From Metabacillus litoralis (GTDB lineage: Bacteria > Bacillota > Bacilli > Bacillales > Bacillaceae): a stretch of DNA of 64,000 nt. Below, in pieces: positions 19,418 through 27,445 of the stretch (the first letter of the stretch is position 1; each line of letters begins with the position of its first letter). The stretch lies in contig NZ_VOQF01000001.1 of NCBI RefSeq assembly GCF_007994985.1, forward strand, positions 793,136 through 857,135, in the 5' to 3' direction. The position numbers and the translations under genes were made by a program. The notes under the pieces were generated by a model, which had not been told where the DNA came from, did not search any database, and saw nothing but the letters and a program-made list of their open reading frames with translations.

Positions 19418-20161
19418 TTAACCACTCCTTCCTAAGTAAACATTCTTCACTTCTTCATTTTCTTGAATATCCTTCATCGAGCCCTGACAAAGTACTTTCC
19501 CCTCATGCATGACCACGACTTTGCTTGAGAAATTGCGTACAAACTCCATATCATGTTCTACAACAACAACTGTACACTCTTTTGCTATTTCTTTAATAAG
19601 TTCACCAGTTTTTGTTCGTTCCTCACCTGACATACCTGCTATTGGTTCATCTAATAATAATAATGTAGGCTCTTGAATGAGCTGCATTCCAATTTCAAGC
19701 CATTGCTTTTGTCCATGAGATAATGATCCCGCTAATTTGTGACGATCTTCAAACAAACCGACTTTTTTTAGAATCGCCTCGATTTTCTCATGCTGTACTT
19801 GTGTCATTTTTGCTAATAAAATGGATAGTAAGCTTTTCTTCTGCTTCATCGCAATCTCTAAATTTTCAAAAGGTGTTAAATGAAGGAAAATGGAAGGTGC
19901 CTGAAACTTCCGAGCAATTCCTTCCTGGACGATTTTCTGTTCTGGAAGTTTTGACAACTCAATTTTTTCTTCAAAAAGAATTTGCCCACTACTTGCTCTA
20001 GTTTTTCCACAAATACAATCTAGTAAAGTGGTTTTCCCAGCTCCATTTGGACCAATTAAAAATAACACCTCTTTATTCTGCACATCTAGATCTACACCTT
20101 GAAGGGCTTTAAATCCAGAAAAATCAACCATAACATTACGACACGAGAGAATCGGCTTCAC
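19418..20161 (-). CDS. urtD: Urea ABC transporter ATP-binding protein UrtD
   Basis: First ATPase of the urea importer, LivG-like. The 247-residue protein has Walker A LIGPNGAGKTTLLDCICG (about residues 35-52), signature SLSHGQKQWLEIGMQL (about 145-160) with the LSHGQ variant typical of UrtD, Walker B LLLLDEPIAGMSGEE and the switch histidine in VVVEHDMEFV. The start is GTG. The gene overlaps the end of urtC by 26 bases, so translation is probably coupled. Confidence 0.95.
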   Translation of the reverse strand: MKPILSCRNVMVDFSGFKALQGVDLDVQNKEVLFLIGPNGAGKTTLLDCICGKTRASSGQILFEEKIELSKLPEQKIVQEGIARKFQAPSIFLHLTPFENLEIAMKQKKSLLSILLAKMTQVQHEKIEAILKKVGLFEDRHKLAGSLSHGQKQWLEIGMQLIQEPTLLLLDEPIAGMSGEERTKTGELIKEIAKECTVVVVEHDMEFVRNFSSKVVVMHEGKVLCQGSMKDIQENEEVKNVYLGRSG

Positions 20162-21212
20162 GTTGTTTTACCTCCTTCTTTTCCTTATTAGAGCTAAAAC
20201 GAGCTTTAATTTGTTCAACTAAACCTGCTAAACCATTCGGTAAATATAGAACAACTAGTAGGAATAATCCTCCAAGAAAAATCGTCCAGAAGTCTGGATA
20301 TGTTTCACTTAAAAAGCTTTTTGCACCATTCGTTAAAATAGCTCCTATTGCAGCACCTAAAATAGAATATCTTCCACCAATAGCAACCCAAAGCACCATT
20401 TCAATTGAAGGAATAATCCCCATCATTTCCGGAGAAATAATACCAACTTGAAGAACAAATAACGCACCTGCAATTCCAGCAAAAGCAGCTGATAAAGCAT
20501 AGATAAAGACTTTAAAAATAGCTGGATTATACCCTAGAAAACGCAATCTATTTTCACCATCACGTATCGCAATTAATAAACGACCAAAACGTGATTTTGT
20601 TAATAAGAGGGAAACTCCCATAATAACTGCCAACAATGCTACAGTAATAAAATATAATATTTGCTTTGTTCCAGGATCAGCTAGCGGTACTTGGAAAACA
20701 GTAAAAAAGTTAGTTAATCCACTAGTTCCACCAGTAATATGCTGACTACCAATAAATAAAGTTACTGTTACTACAACAACTGCTTGAGATATAAGAGAGA
20801 AAAACACTCCCTTAATACGATTTTTGAACGTAAAGTAACCGATAATCCAAGCAACACAAAATGGCAGGAGAACAGCTGCTGCTATAGCAAAGAAGGGATT
20901 TTTAAAAAGTGTCCATATAAAAGGAAGCTCTGTAATACCGTTCCATTCCATAAAATCTGGTAATCCACTTGGTGATGCCTCAAGCTTTAAATACATAGCC
21001 ATACAATAAGCTCCTAAACCAAAGAAAACACCATGACCTAAACTTAAAATACCGGTAAAACCCCAAATTAGACTTAAGCCAACAGCGATAATCGCAAAAC
21101 ATAAGAATTTAGCTAGCAGCCCCATCCGAAAATCGGTAAGCAGCAATGGGGCGATTAGTAATATTAGAAAAAACACACCGTAATAGGCTCCTTGACTATA
21201 TTTTTTCAACAT
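20136..21212 (-). CDS. urtC: Urea ABC transporter permease UrtC
   Basis: Membrane subunit of the LivM type with about ten hydrophobic segments in 358 residues. Diagnostic segments include GFTGILSLGHGVFFGLGAYC (about residues 49-68), the TSGLTNFF loop (about 164-171) and LRFLGYNPAIFKVFIYALSA (about 221-240), which is the ATPase-contact region. The C-terminal tail is charged (KARFSSNKEKKEVKQRE). The ATG follows GGAGGTGCAA. It forms the translocation channel with UrtB. Confidence 0.94.
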   Translation of the reverse strand: MLKKYSQGAYYGVFFLILLIAPLLLTDFRMGLLAKFLCFAIIAVGLSLIWGFTGILSLGHGVFFGLGAYCMAMYLKLEASPSGLPDFMEWNGITELPFIWTLFKNPFFAIAAAVLLPFCVAWIIGYFTFKNRIKGVFFSLISQAVVVVTVTLFIGSQHITGGTSGLTNFFTVFQVPLADPGTKQILYFITVALLAVIMGVSLLLTKSRFGRLLIAIRDGENRLRFLGYNPAIFKVFIYALSAAFAGIAGALFVLQVGIISPEMMGIIPSIEMVLWVAIGGRYSILGAAIGAILTNGAKSFLSETYPDFWTIFLGGLFLLVVLYLPNGLAGLVEQIKARFSSNKEKKEVKQREADSLVS

Positions 21213-21225
21213 AATTGCACCTCCG

Positions 21226-22128
21226 TTAATCTAATGCTCGCACTCTAACATTAACAAGACCAGTTGGTTTCCATTGTAAGAAAATAATAATAAAAGCAAA
21301 TACAATAACTTTTGCAATCGTTGCGCTTGTTGATAGCTCAACAAATGTACTTAAGATACCTAACATTAATGCAGCCAATACTGTACCCTTTAGCTTTCCT
21401 ACTCCACCTAAAATAACAATCATAAATGCATCAACAATATAGGTTGTTCCTAGTGTTGGGCCAATCGAGCCAATTAAGGTTAAAGAACACCCTGCGATCC
21501 CAGCAAAGCCGCTTCCTAAAGCAAAAGCTGTACTATCAACTTTTCTAGTGGAAACACCTAAGCAAGAAGCCATATCACGATTTAACGTAACAGCCTTCAT
21601 TCTTCTGCCAGAAGGAGTTTTATATAAATAAAGAAATAACAAGAAGATACTTACACCAACTAAAGCAATAATAAATAATCGTTTATAAGGAAATGTCATA
21701 GTACCAATCGTTAATGCACCACTTAGCCAATCTGGTGCGACAACAGCAACATTTGGTGCTCCAAAGATTGATCTCGCAACTTGTTGTAAAATCAAACTAA
21801 CTCCCCAAGTTGCTAGTAAGCTATCAAGTGGACGTTCATATAAAAATCTTACAATTGATTTCTCCATTAAAAATCCTATAAATGCTGCAATCACAAAGGA
21901 TAGTGGAATCGCTAGAATAAAATATAAACCAAAGATGGATTCTGGAAGATATTGAATGAATGCTTGCTGGAGAACATACGTAGTATAAGCTCCAATCATA
22001 ATGAACTCACCATGAGCCATATTGATAATGTTCATAAGACCAAATGTTATCGCAAGACCTAAAGCGATCAATAATAGAATTGATCCTAAACTCAAACCAT
22101 TAAATAATTGAGAAATGATAATTGACAA
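21226..22128 (-). CDS. urtB: Urea ABC transporter permease UrtB
   Basis: Membrane subunit of the LivH type, 300 residues and about eight membrane segments. It has INMAHGEFIMIGAYTTYVLQ (about residues 35-54), the family signature near the N-terminus, RPLDSLLATWGVSLILQQ (about 98-115) and the coupling region TLNRDMASCLGVSTRKVDS. The start is TTG at 22128, nine bases after AGGAGGAAT. It is separated from urtA by 358 bases holding a large hairpin, which is the usual way a binding-protein gene is expressed above its permease genes. Confidence 0.94.
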   Translation of the reverse strand: MSIIISQLFNGLSLGSILLLIALGLAITFGLMNIINMAHGEFIMIGAYTTYVLQQAFIQYLPESIFGLYFILAIPLSFVIAAFIGFLMEKSIVRFLYERPLDSLLATWGVSLILQQVARSIFGAPNVAVVAPDWLSGALTIGTMTFPYKRLFIIALVGVSIFLLFLYLYKTPSGRRMKAVTLNRDMASCLGVSTRKVDSTAFALGSGFAGIAGCSLTLIGSIGPTLGTTYIVDAFMIVILGGVGKLKGTVLAALMLGILSTFVELSTSATIAKVIVFAFIIIFLQWKPTGLVNVRVRALD

Positions 22129-22160
22129 GGATTATTCCTCCTTTATATGAAGTGAAAAGA

Positions 22161-22230
22161 CAAGCAAGATCAAGTAGTAAGAATCTATTATAATAGGGGG
22201 AATAGAAATACATTTAATTGATCCTGCTTG
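22161..22230 (-). terminator. Intercistronic hairpin between urtA and urtB
   Basis: CAAGCAAGATCAA (22161-22173) and TTGATCCTGCTTG (22218-22230) form a 13-bp stem with one wobble; a TCTTTTC run follows on the minus strand. This may partly end transcription or protect urtA mRNA 3' ends, giving more UrtA than permease. Confidence 0.55.
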
Positions 22231-22330
22231 GCTTTTCCTTCATTTTTTCATTTTTAAGATTGTTTAGCATGAATTAAAGTTTTGTAAAAACGACTTTTAA
22301 ATACTCTGGATTATTTTTACATATTTCTAA

Positions 22331-22420
22331 TGAATTCGTTCGATTGCGCTCAAGACTCAAGATTTACCGAGGAAGAAACGCTAGCCCCCCTCGGCTTCAC
22401 CTATGGAGTATCAATCATTT
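22331..22420. repeat. Worn fragment of the Rep-A core
   Basis: TTCGTTCGATTGCGCT and the following GAGGAAGAAACGCTAGCCCCCCTCGG resemble the Rep-A core (TTCGTTCCATTGCGCT, GAGGAAGCTAAGCCTCCTCGG). No inverted ends or hairpin remain. It lies between urtA and its hairpin. Confidence 0.5.
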
Positions 22421-22486
22421 AACTAAAGCCAATTCTAGTTCAACAAATTTCCGAGAAAACATCCATAAACTAAAACTTACTTTCTA

Positions 22487-23731
22487 TTATTCACTTAAAC
22501 TAGTTGCCCAATCATATGATTTTAAATATGGATCAGGTTTTACTTGTTCGCCTGAATTCCAAACCTCTTTAAATTGACCATCAGTTTGAACTTCTCCAAT
22601 TCGTACGGTTTTATAAATATGCTGAGTTTCTCCATCGATTTTAACTACTCCACCTGGTGCTTTAAATTCAATACCATCAGATGCTGCTTTCACTTTATCA
22701 ACTTCAAACGAACCAGCCTTCTCAACAGCTGCTTTCCATAAATAAACCGCAATGTAAGCTGCTTCTATAGGATCACCAGTAACTCGATCATCACCATATT
22801 TTGCTTTGTAATTTGCAACAAATTCTTTATTTTCAGGAGTATCAGTTGTTTGGTAATAGTTCCAAGCAGCAAAGTGACCCGCTAATACATCTGTTCCAAT
22901 ACCACGAATTTCTTCCTCTGCCACACTAACTGACATAACAGGAATATCCTCTGCAGTAATTCCTGCATCTTCTAATTGTTTAAAAAAAGCTACATTACTG
23001 TCACCATTCAATGTATTAAAAATTGCATCTGGTTTTGAAGATTTGATTTTGCTAATAATTGTGTTGTAATCTGTATGACCAAGTGGTGTATATTCTTCTG
23101 CAACAACTGTTCCACCTTTTGCCTCAAGCTGTGCGTTAACAATTTTGTTTGCAGTACGCGGGAATACATAATCAGATCCTACTAAGAAGATATTTTTACC
23201 TTGATTCTCAATCATCCAATCAATTGCAGGAACAATTTGTTGATTTGTAGTTGCTCCTGTATAGAAGATATTTGGAGATTGTTCCATACCTTCATATTGA
23301 ACCGGATACCAAAGTAAACCATTATTTTGTTCAACAACAGGTAGCATCGCTTTTCTACTTGCTGAAGTCCACCCACCAAAAATTGTTGCTACTTTATCTT
23401 GTTGAAGTAATTTTCTTGCCTTTTCAGCAAATGTCGGCCAATCAGATGCTCCATCTTCAATGATCGGTTCAATTTTCTTTCCAAGAACTCCTCCAGCTGC
23501 ATTTATCTCTTCAATTGCCATTAATTCTGCATCACGTAAGGAAACCTCACTTATCGCCATCGTGCCACTTAATGAGTGCAGTATCCCTACTTCAACTGTG
23601 TCACCATCAACAGTAGCTTTAGTATCACTGCCTTCTGTTGTTGTTTCAGGCTCACTTGTTTGAGAAGCACAAGCACCAAGCATAACCATCGTTGACATCA
23701 TTAACGCTAAAAACCTCTTTTTCACTTTCAT
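22487..23731 (-). CDS. urtA: Urea ABC transporter substrate-binding lipoprotein UrtA
   Basis: Extracellular urea receptor anchored to the membrane. Starting at the ATG at 23731 (AAAGGGG site upstream) it has 414 residues; a start 21 bases earlier lacks a good site. The signal peptide ends in the lipobox MLGAC. The mature part is a type I periplasmic-binding fold with [37 protein letters not shown] and [20 protein letters not shown], all characteristic of urea/amide-binding UrtA. First gene of the twelve-gene urt-ure operon. The upstream region has two GlnR/TnrA-like boxes and a cre site, which suggests nitrogen and carbon control. Confidence 0.96.
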   Translation of the reverse strand: MKVKKRFLALMMSTMVMLGACASQTSEPETTTEGSDTKATVDGDTVEVGILHSLSGTMAISEVSLRDAELMAIEEINAAGGVLGKKIEPIIEDGASDWPTFAEKARKLLQQDKVATIFGGWTSASRKAMLPVVEQNNGLLWYPVQYEGMEQSPNIFYTGATTNQQIVPAIDWMIENQGKNIFLVGSDYVFPRTANKIVNAQLEAKGGTVVAEEYTPLGHTDYNTIISKIKSSKPDAIFNTLNGDSNVAFFKQLEDAGITAEDIPVMSVSVAEEEIRGIGTDVLAGHFAAWNYYQTTDTPENKEFVANYKAKYGDDRVTGDPIEAAYIAVYLWKAAVEKAGSFEVDKVKAASDGIEFKAPGGVVKIDGETQHIYKTVRIGEVQTDGQFKEVWNSGEQVKPDPYLKSYDWATSLSE

Positions 23732-23774
23732 AAAAGAACAGCCCCTTTTCATTAATGGAATCTTCTAACAGTAA

Positions 23775-23791
23775 TGTTATACAACATAACT
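23775..23791 (-). promoter_or_regulatory. GlnR/TnrA-type box 2 before urtA
   Basis: TGTTATACAACATAACT fits the TGTNA-N7-TNACA nitrogen-control consensus with one mismatch at the last base. Its centre is 22 bp from box 1, about two helical turns. Confidence 0.5.
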
Positions 23792-23796
23792 TCGTA

Positions 23797-23813
23797 TGTA
23801 ACAAAACTTAACA
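23797..23813 (-). promoter_or_regulatory. GlnR/TnrA-type box 1 before urtA
   Basis: TGTAACAAAACTTAACA matches TGTNA-N7-TNACA without mismatch. It lies just downstream of the predicted start site, a position that fits repression by GlnR better than activation by TnrA. Confidence 0.65.
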
Positions 23814-23829
23814 TCACTTTATATTTCAC

Positions 23830-23857
23830 ATTATACAGAGTTTTGACTGATATACAA
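23830..23857 (-). promoter_or_regulatory. Sigma-A promoter of the urt-ure operon
   Basis: On the minus strand, TTGTAT (23852-23857) and TATAAT (23830-23835) are 16 bases apart. The start site would be near 23823, about 90 bases before the urtA ATG. Confidence 0.6.
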
Positions 23858-23889
23858 TGAATTTTTTAAATTTTTTTAATATTTCATTA

Positions 23890-23903
23890 TGTAAACGTTA
23901 ACA
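23890..23903 (-). promoter_or_regulatory. cre-like site (CcpA) upstream of urtA
   Basis: TGTAAACGTTAACA matches the catabolite-response consensus TGWAANCGNTNWCA at every fixed base. It lies about 30 bp upstream of the -35, so it could activate the urt promoter; it could also serve the divergent lipoprotein gene. Confidence 0.6.
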
Positions 23904-24019
23904 AAAATGGATTTTTTTGATTTAACATTCGGATAAAAAGGAAAACTATTACTAATAAAACTTCACTCAATCAATTCGACATATTCCTTGTTATAATTTC
24001 TTACATAGAAATTGAAGTG

Positions 24020-24048
24020 TTGAATTTGTAACTTTATTGGTGTAAATT
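24020..24048 (+). promoter_or_regulatory. Possible promoter of the BsuPI lipoprotein
   Basis: TTGAAT (24020-24025), 17 bases, TAAATT (24043-24048). Moderate match, correctly placed 45 bases before the start codon. Confidence 0.4.
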
Positions 24049-24092
24049 ACGACAATGTAAGTAAGAAGACATAAAAAGAAAGGAAGATAATC

Positions 24093-24563
24093 TTGAAGAT
24101 GTTGAAAAAAAACTGGTTTATTTTTTTGATCATTACAATACTAGCTGGGTGTGGGACAGGAAATACAAATAGCAATACTGAAAACGAAGGAAGTAAAAAT
24201 GGTGATGATAAACAAATTATCGCTGGAGAAATGGTAGCTAGTTTAACAGAATCTAGTCCTTTACATTACACCTATAAAGTTAAGAACCAAACAGAAGAAG
24301 TTGAAAAAATGGAGTTTACAAGCTCACAACGAGTTGATTATCAAGTACTAACAAAAGATGGAGAGGAAATTTTTCTATTCTCGAGTACAGCTTCATTTCT
24401 TGCAGCATTAGGTAGCGAAGAAATAAAGCCTGGTGAAGAATTTACTTACGATATTAATTTGTCAGAATTAAATCTTTCAAGTGGGGAATATGAGCTTTCA
24501 GTATGGATGACACCTAAAGAGGGTAAGAAGTACGAAGTGAGTAAAAATTTCATAGTTAATTAA
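24093..24563 (+). CDS. Lipoprotein with BsuPI-type proteinase inhibitor domain
   Basis: A 156-residue exported lipoprotein. The signal peptide ends in ILAGC (lipobox, Cys about residue 20), followed by an Asn/Gly/Glu-rich linker. The rest is a single beta-sandwich domain resembling BsuPI, the B. subtilis intracellular proteinase inhibitor: YTYKVKNQTEEVEKMEFTSS (about residues 59-78), DYQVLTKDGEEIFLFS (about 82-97), the KPGEEFTYDINL strand and SGEYELSVWMTPKEGKKYEV near the end. The start is TTG at 24093, seven bases after AAGGAAG; the ATG two codons later is too far from the site. It is divergent from urtA. Inhibitor activity is not implied by the fold. Confidence 0.8.
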   Translation: MKMLKKNWFIFLIITILAGCGTGNTNSNTENEGSKNGDDKQIIAGEMVASLTESSPLHYTYKVKNQTEEVEKMEFTSSQRVDYQVLTKDGEEIFLFSSTASFLAALGSEEIKPGEEFTYDINLSELNLSSGEYELSVWMTPKEGKKYEVSKNFIVN

Positions 24564-24622
24564 TTCGCATTTATTCACGGTAAAAGATTAAATTTTTCTT
24601 CTATATAATTTTTCACAACGAA

Positions 24623-24716
24623 GAGGTTAGGACAAAGTATTTTCACTAATGAAAAACCCGAATTAATAGGTGATATTTTCAATCAATCTTTCACCTAATA
24701 GTTCGGGTCTTTATGT
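24623..24716. repeat. Rep-A fragment, hairpin end
   Basis: GAGGTTAGGACAAAG (start 24623) resembles the Rep-A end, and the ACCCGAATTAATAGGTGA / TCACCTAATAGTTCGGGT hairpin (24655-24710) is the Rep-A hairpin. The orientation is that of copy 3. The piece stops where the MITE-like element begins. The hairpin may end transcription of the lipoprotein gene. Confidence 0.75.
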
Positions 24717-24827
24717 AAGGCTATTAAGTTTAGTGGCATCTCTTCTTTAGAAAATAGTTGCCTTTAAGCGAAAATACATTGTTTCTACTGCATATTACAT
24801 AGCAACAATCTTTCAGAAAAGAGCCTT
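24717..24827. mobile_element. MITE-like element copy 1, internally deleted
   Basis: 111 bp starting AAGGCTATTA and ending CAGAAAAGAGCCTT, flanked by the direct repeat ATGT (24713-24716 and 24828-24831). It keeps GTGGCATCTCTTCTTTAG and AGCAACAATCTTTCAG shared with the other copies but lacks their first 50 or so bases. It lies between Rep-A-like fragments. Confidence 0.8.
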
Positions 24828-24839
24828 ATGTAAGGAGAC

Positions 24840-24905
24840 TAGGTTATTATTACAGAAATCCTTCATAAAGACGAATAAATCTAAAATTACACCTATTAAG
24901 CTAAA
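24840..24905. repeat. Rep-A fragment, opposite end and orientation
   Basis: Contains GAAATCCTTCATAAAGACGAATAAATCTAAAATT in two overlapping parts that match Rep-A copy 2 (GAAATCATAAAAAAAGACG, AATAAATCTAAATTCAG). It lies after the MITE-like copy and reads in the orientation of copies 1 and 2, opposite to the fragment at 24623. Confidence 0.6.
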
Positions 24906-24918
24906 ACTAATACTCCGC

Positions 24919-26088
24919 TTAATCTGAAAAAAAGTAATCTCTTTTCTTTAATGATACATTCAGAACTAAACCAATCCCCATCATACTAGCCAATACAGAG
25001 CTCCCTCCGTAACTCATAAGCAGCAAAGGTATTCCCGTAATCGGCAGCAGACCTGTTACCATTCCGATATTTTGAAAGCTATGGAAGGTAAAGAGCGCAA
25101 CCATTCCAATACATATGTAAAACTCAAAAATATCCTTCCTCACATACATTGCAATTCCTAGTATTCTATAAATAATAAAGAAATATAGAGCAATGACTAT
25201 TGATCCACCCAAAAAGCCAAACTCTTCTGCTACAATAGTAAAAATAAAGTCTGAGTGTGCTTCTGGTGTATAAACATTACTATTTTGAAAACCCTTCCCA
25301 TCAACCATCCCCGATCCTATAGCATGAAGAGATTGATTTAATTGGTAACCTATACCTTTAGCGTGCTGTTCTGGATCTAACCAAGAATAAATTCTGTTTA
25401 ACTGGTATGTCCCAAAAACCTCCAGGAGAATGTCTGGATTTGTAATAAAGAGATACACGAGTACACCAACCACTCCTAGTAGAACAAACACGATAAAGCT
25501 AATTATCCTCCAATCTATACCAGATAAGAAAATGACTGAAATGGTGATAACAAGGATGACTAACGAAGAACCAAAATCATTTTGCATCAAAATTAATAGC
25601 ATAGGCAAAAATGACGTTGCACCTATTTTAATTAGTAAAGATAAATCTTGTTTAAACGTTCTTCGATAATCGTCTTTATAATGACTTTGTGTTATTTTAG
25701 CAAGCATTAAAATTAAAAATATTTTCATATATTCAGAGGGTTGTATCGAACCAAATCCAGGTATAATAAACCATGACTTTGCACCATTACGAACTGGTGC
25801 AATTGATTCAGGCGCAATTAATATCCCAATTAATAAGAGGACTCCAATTCCATAAAAAAATGGCGCTAGCTTACTTATTTGTTCAAAATCAAAGAGAAAA
25901 ATTAATCCTGCAACAACAATACCTAAAACAAACCATATAATCTGCTTCATTACAAAATTTTCATCATATTGAGCATACTTTTGAGCACTTAGAATACTCA
26001 CACAGCTACAGATCATTAGTAAAAATAAAAAAAAGATCAGTGAAACGTCAAAATAAGCGTATTTTTTTGATGTCAAAGAAATCACCAT
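24919..26088 (-). CDS. SEDS-family membrane protein, RodA-like peptidoglycan polymerase
   Basis: SEDS proteins polymerise glycan strands with a class B penicillin-binding protein. This 389-residue protein has about ten membrane segments. Conserved segments are APVRNGAKSWFIIPGFGSIQPSEYMKI in overlapping parts (the SWF and QPSE motifs, about residues 96-122), ILMQNDFGSSLVI with the catalytic-type aspartate (about 161-173) and the C-terminal PITGIPLLLMSYGGSS (about 350-365). Length and the SPESIAP-type segment (here APESIAP) resemble B. subtilis RodA rather than FtsW or SpoVE. The ATG at 26088 lacks a clear ribosome site; a TTG four codons later follows GGTGA. It may be a second RodA paralogue. 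Confidence 0.85.
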   Translation of the reverse strand: MVISLTSKKYAYFDVSLIFFLFLLMICSCVSILSAQKYAQYDENFVMKQIIWFVLGIVVAGLIFLFDFEQISKLAPFFYGIGVLLLIGILIAPESIAPVRNGAKSWFIIPGFGSIQPSEYMKIFLILMLAKITQSHYKDDYRRTFKQDLSLLIKIGATSFLPMLLILMQNDFGSSLVILVITISVIFLSGIDWRIISFIVFVLLGVVGVLVYLFITNPDILLEVFGTYQLNRIYSWLDPEQHAKGIGYQLNQSLHAIGSGMVDGKGFQNSNVYTPEAHSDFIFTIVAEEFGFLGGSIVIALYFFIIYRILGIAMYVRKDIFEFYICIGMVALFTFHSFQNIGMVTGLLPITGIPLLLMSYGGSSVLASMMGIGLVLNVSLKKRDYFFSD

Positions 26089-26114
26089 TTCTACTATTTA
26101 ATTTTTTGGAGTGT

Positions 26115-26167
26115 AAAATAAAGAAAATCCACCTCTTATTTATTAAGTTACCATAAATGAGGTGGAT
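26115..26167 (-). terminator. Terminator of the CAP lipoprotein gene
   Basis: ATCCACCTC and GAGGTGGAT with further A/T pairs form a long stem (26127-26167), followed on the minus strand by TTTTCTTTATTTT. Confidence 0.8.
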
Positions 26168-26203
26168 ATTATACAAATATTAGGTTATTTTACTAAAATT
26201 TGA

Positions 26204-27280
26204 TTATCTTCCAACAAACATCTGTGTCCAATGGTGACCATTTTTGTCATACCCTACACCAATATGAGTAAAATCCTTACTCAAAATGTTTTTCCGATGA
26301 CCTTCACTATTCATCCAAGCATCAACAACTTGCTGTGGTGTTTGTTGTCCTTGGGCAATATTCTCACCTGCAGTTTTATATGTTACGCCAAAATCACGCA
26401 TCATATCAAATGGTGATCCATAAGTCGGACTTGTATGTGAGAAATAATTATTTTGTCTCATATCTTCTGATTTCTTTTGAGCTACTCCATTTATTTGAGT
26501 ATCTGCTTGTAAATCAGGAAGACCATTTTTTCGTCTTTGTTGATTTGTTAATTCAATAACCTGTTGAACTGCTTCATTCATGTTTTGTGCAGGCTGTTGT
26601 GTTTCAGGTTGCTTTTCTGCTTGATTTTGCTCTTGCTTAGGAGCAGGTGCTGGCGCTTGCTGTTCTTGCTTCGGTTGAGCCGGTTCCTCTGCTTGTTGAG
26701 TTGGTGCTTGTTGCTCATTTGCCTTAGCCTGTTGCTTTGCTTGTTGTTGTTCTTGTTTACTTTGTTGTGCTTTTTCTTGAATTTGCATTTGTGATTTTTG
26801 ATGTTGTTGTGCTAATTGTTGTGCTCTTTGAGTTCCTTGTTGTTTTTGTTGTTCGATAAATTGGTTTGCACGCTGTTTTGCATCACCAGCATTATTGGCA
26901 ACAAACTTATATTTTGCTTCTTGAACGACTATTGCCTTTGTATGTGGGTAATTCTTACTCGACAAATCTGTTTTGGAACTAGAAATTGTCATACCATCTA
27001 AATCACCATTTGTTAATGAATCATCAGGAACAAAATCTAAGTTATTATCTTCGTTCATTGGTCCAAAACGATAATCATCGTCAAGCCCATTAGGCATTGT
27101 TTCTCTCGTATCAATTTGACGAGCAAACGGCCCATAGGTATGATTACCGTTGTCATTTACATTTTGAACATCTCTTGTGCTTAATCTATTTTCATCAAAG
27201 GCTCCTTCATTATTATTACAACCAACAAGCCCTACAACTAAAGCACTTGCAGCGATAAATCCTACTCTTTTCTTTATCAA
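26204..27280 (-). CDS. CAP-domain lipoprotein with YhcN-like N-terminus and Gln-rich linker
   Basis: A 358-residue exported lipoprotein in three parts. Residues 1-21 are a signal peptide with lipobox VGC. Residues about 22-150 are Asn/Asp-rich, ending in KYKFVANNAGDAKQRANQF, reminiscent of the sporulation lipoproteins YhcN/YlaJ. Residues about 150-235 are a repetitive Gln/Ala/Glu/Pro linker. The C-terminal 120 residues are a CAP/SCP domain (ELTNQQRRKNGLPDL, FSHTSPTYGSPFDMM, AGENIAQGQQTPQQVVDAW, SEGHRKNIL, GVGYDKNGHHWTQMFVG) as in YkwD. The start is TTG after AGGAGGAG. A spore or cell-wall location is likely from the N-terminus, but the function of bacterial CAP domains is not established. Confidence 0.82.
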   Translation of the reverse strand: MIKKRVGFIAASALVVGLVGCNNNEGAFDENRLSTRDVQNVNDNGNHTYGPFARQIDTRETMPNGLDDDYRFGPMNEDNNLDFVPDDSLTNGDLDGMTISSSKTDLSSKNYPHTKAIVVQEAKYKFVANNAGDAKQRANQFIEQQKQQGTQRAQQLAQQHQKSQMQIQEKAQQSKQEQQQAKQQAKANEQQAPTQQAEEPAQPKQEQQAPAPAPKQEQNQAEKQPETQQPAQNMNEAVQQVIELTNQQRRKNGLPDLQADTQINGVAQKKSEDMRQNNYFSHTSPTYGSPFDMMRDFGVTYKTAGENIAQGQQTPQQVVDAWMNSEGHRKNILSKDFTHIGVGYDKNGHHWTQMFVGR

Positions 27281-27405
27281 TCATAACTCCTCCTTTTACA
27301 TTAAAAATACTTACCATCATATTTTCCTTCAATATCATGAAAATATAGGTGGTAATTATATTTTCAATTGGAGGGTTTGAACTCATATTGTTAAAAAAAA
27401 CCAAA

Positions 27406-27436
27406 AAAATACTCAGATCATTGATCTAAGTATTTT
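27406..27436 (-). terminator. Terminator of the YqjE peptidase gene
   Basis: AATACTTAGATCA and TGATCTGAGTATT pair on the minus strand and are followed by TTTTTTTGG. It begins about 10 bases after the stop codon. Confidence 0.85.
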
Positions 27437-27445
27437 TTATCAATC

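Noticed and set aside
26231..27001. Several plus-strand reading frames rich in Leu and Cys opposite the CAP lipoprotein
   Set aside because: They are reverse translations of the Gln/Ala-rich linker and have no ribosome sites.
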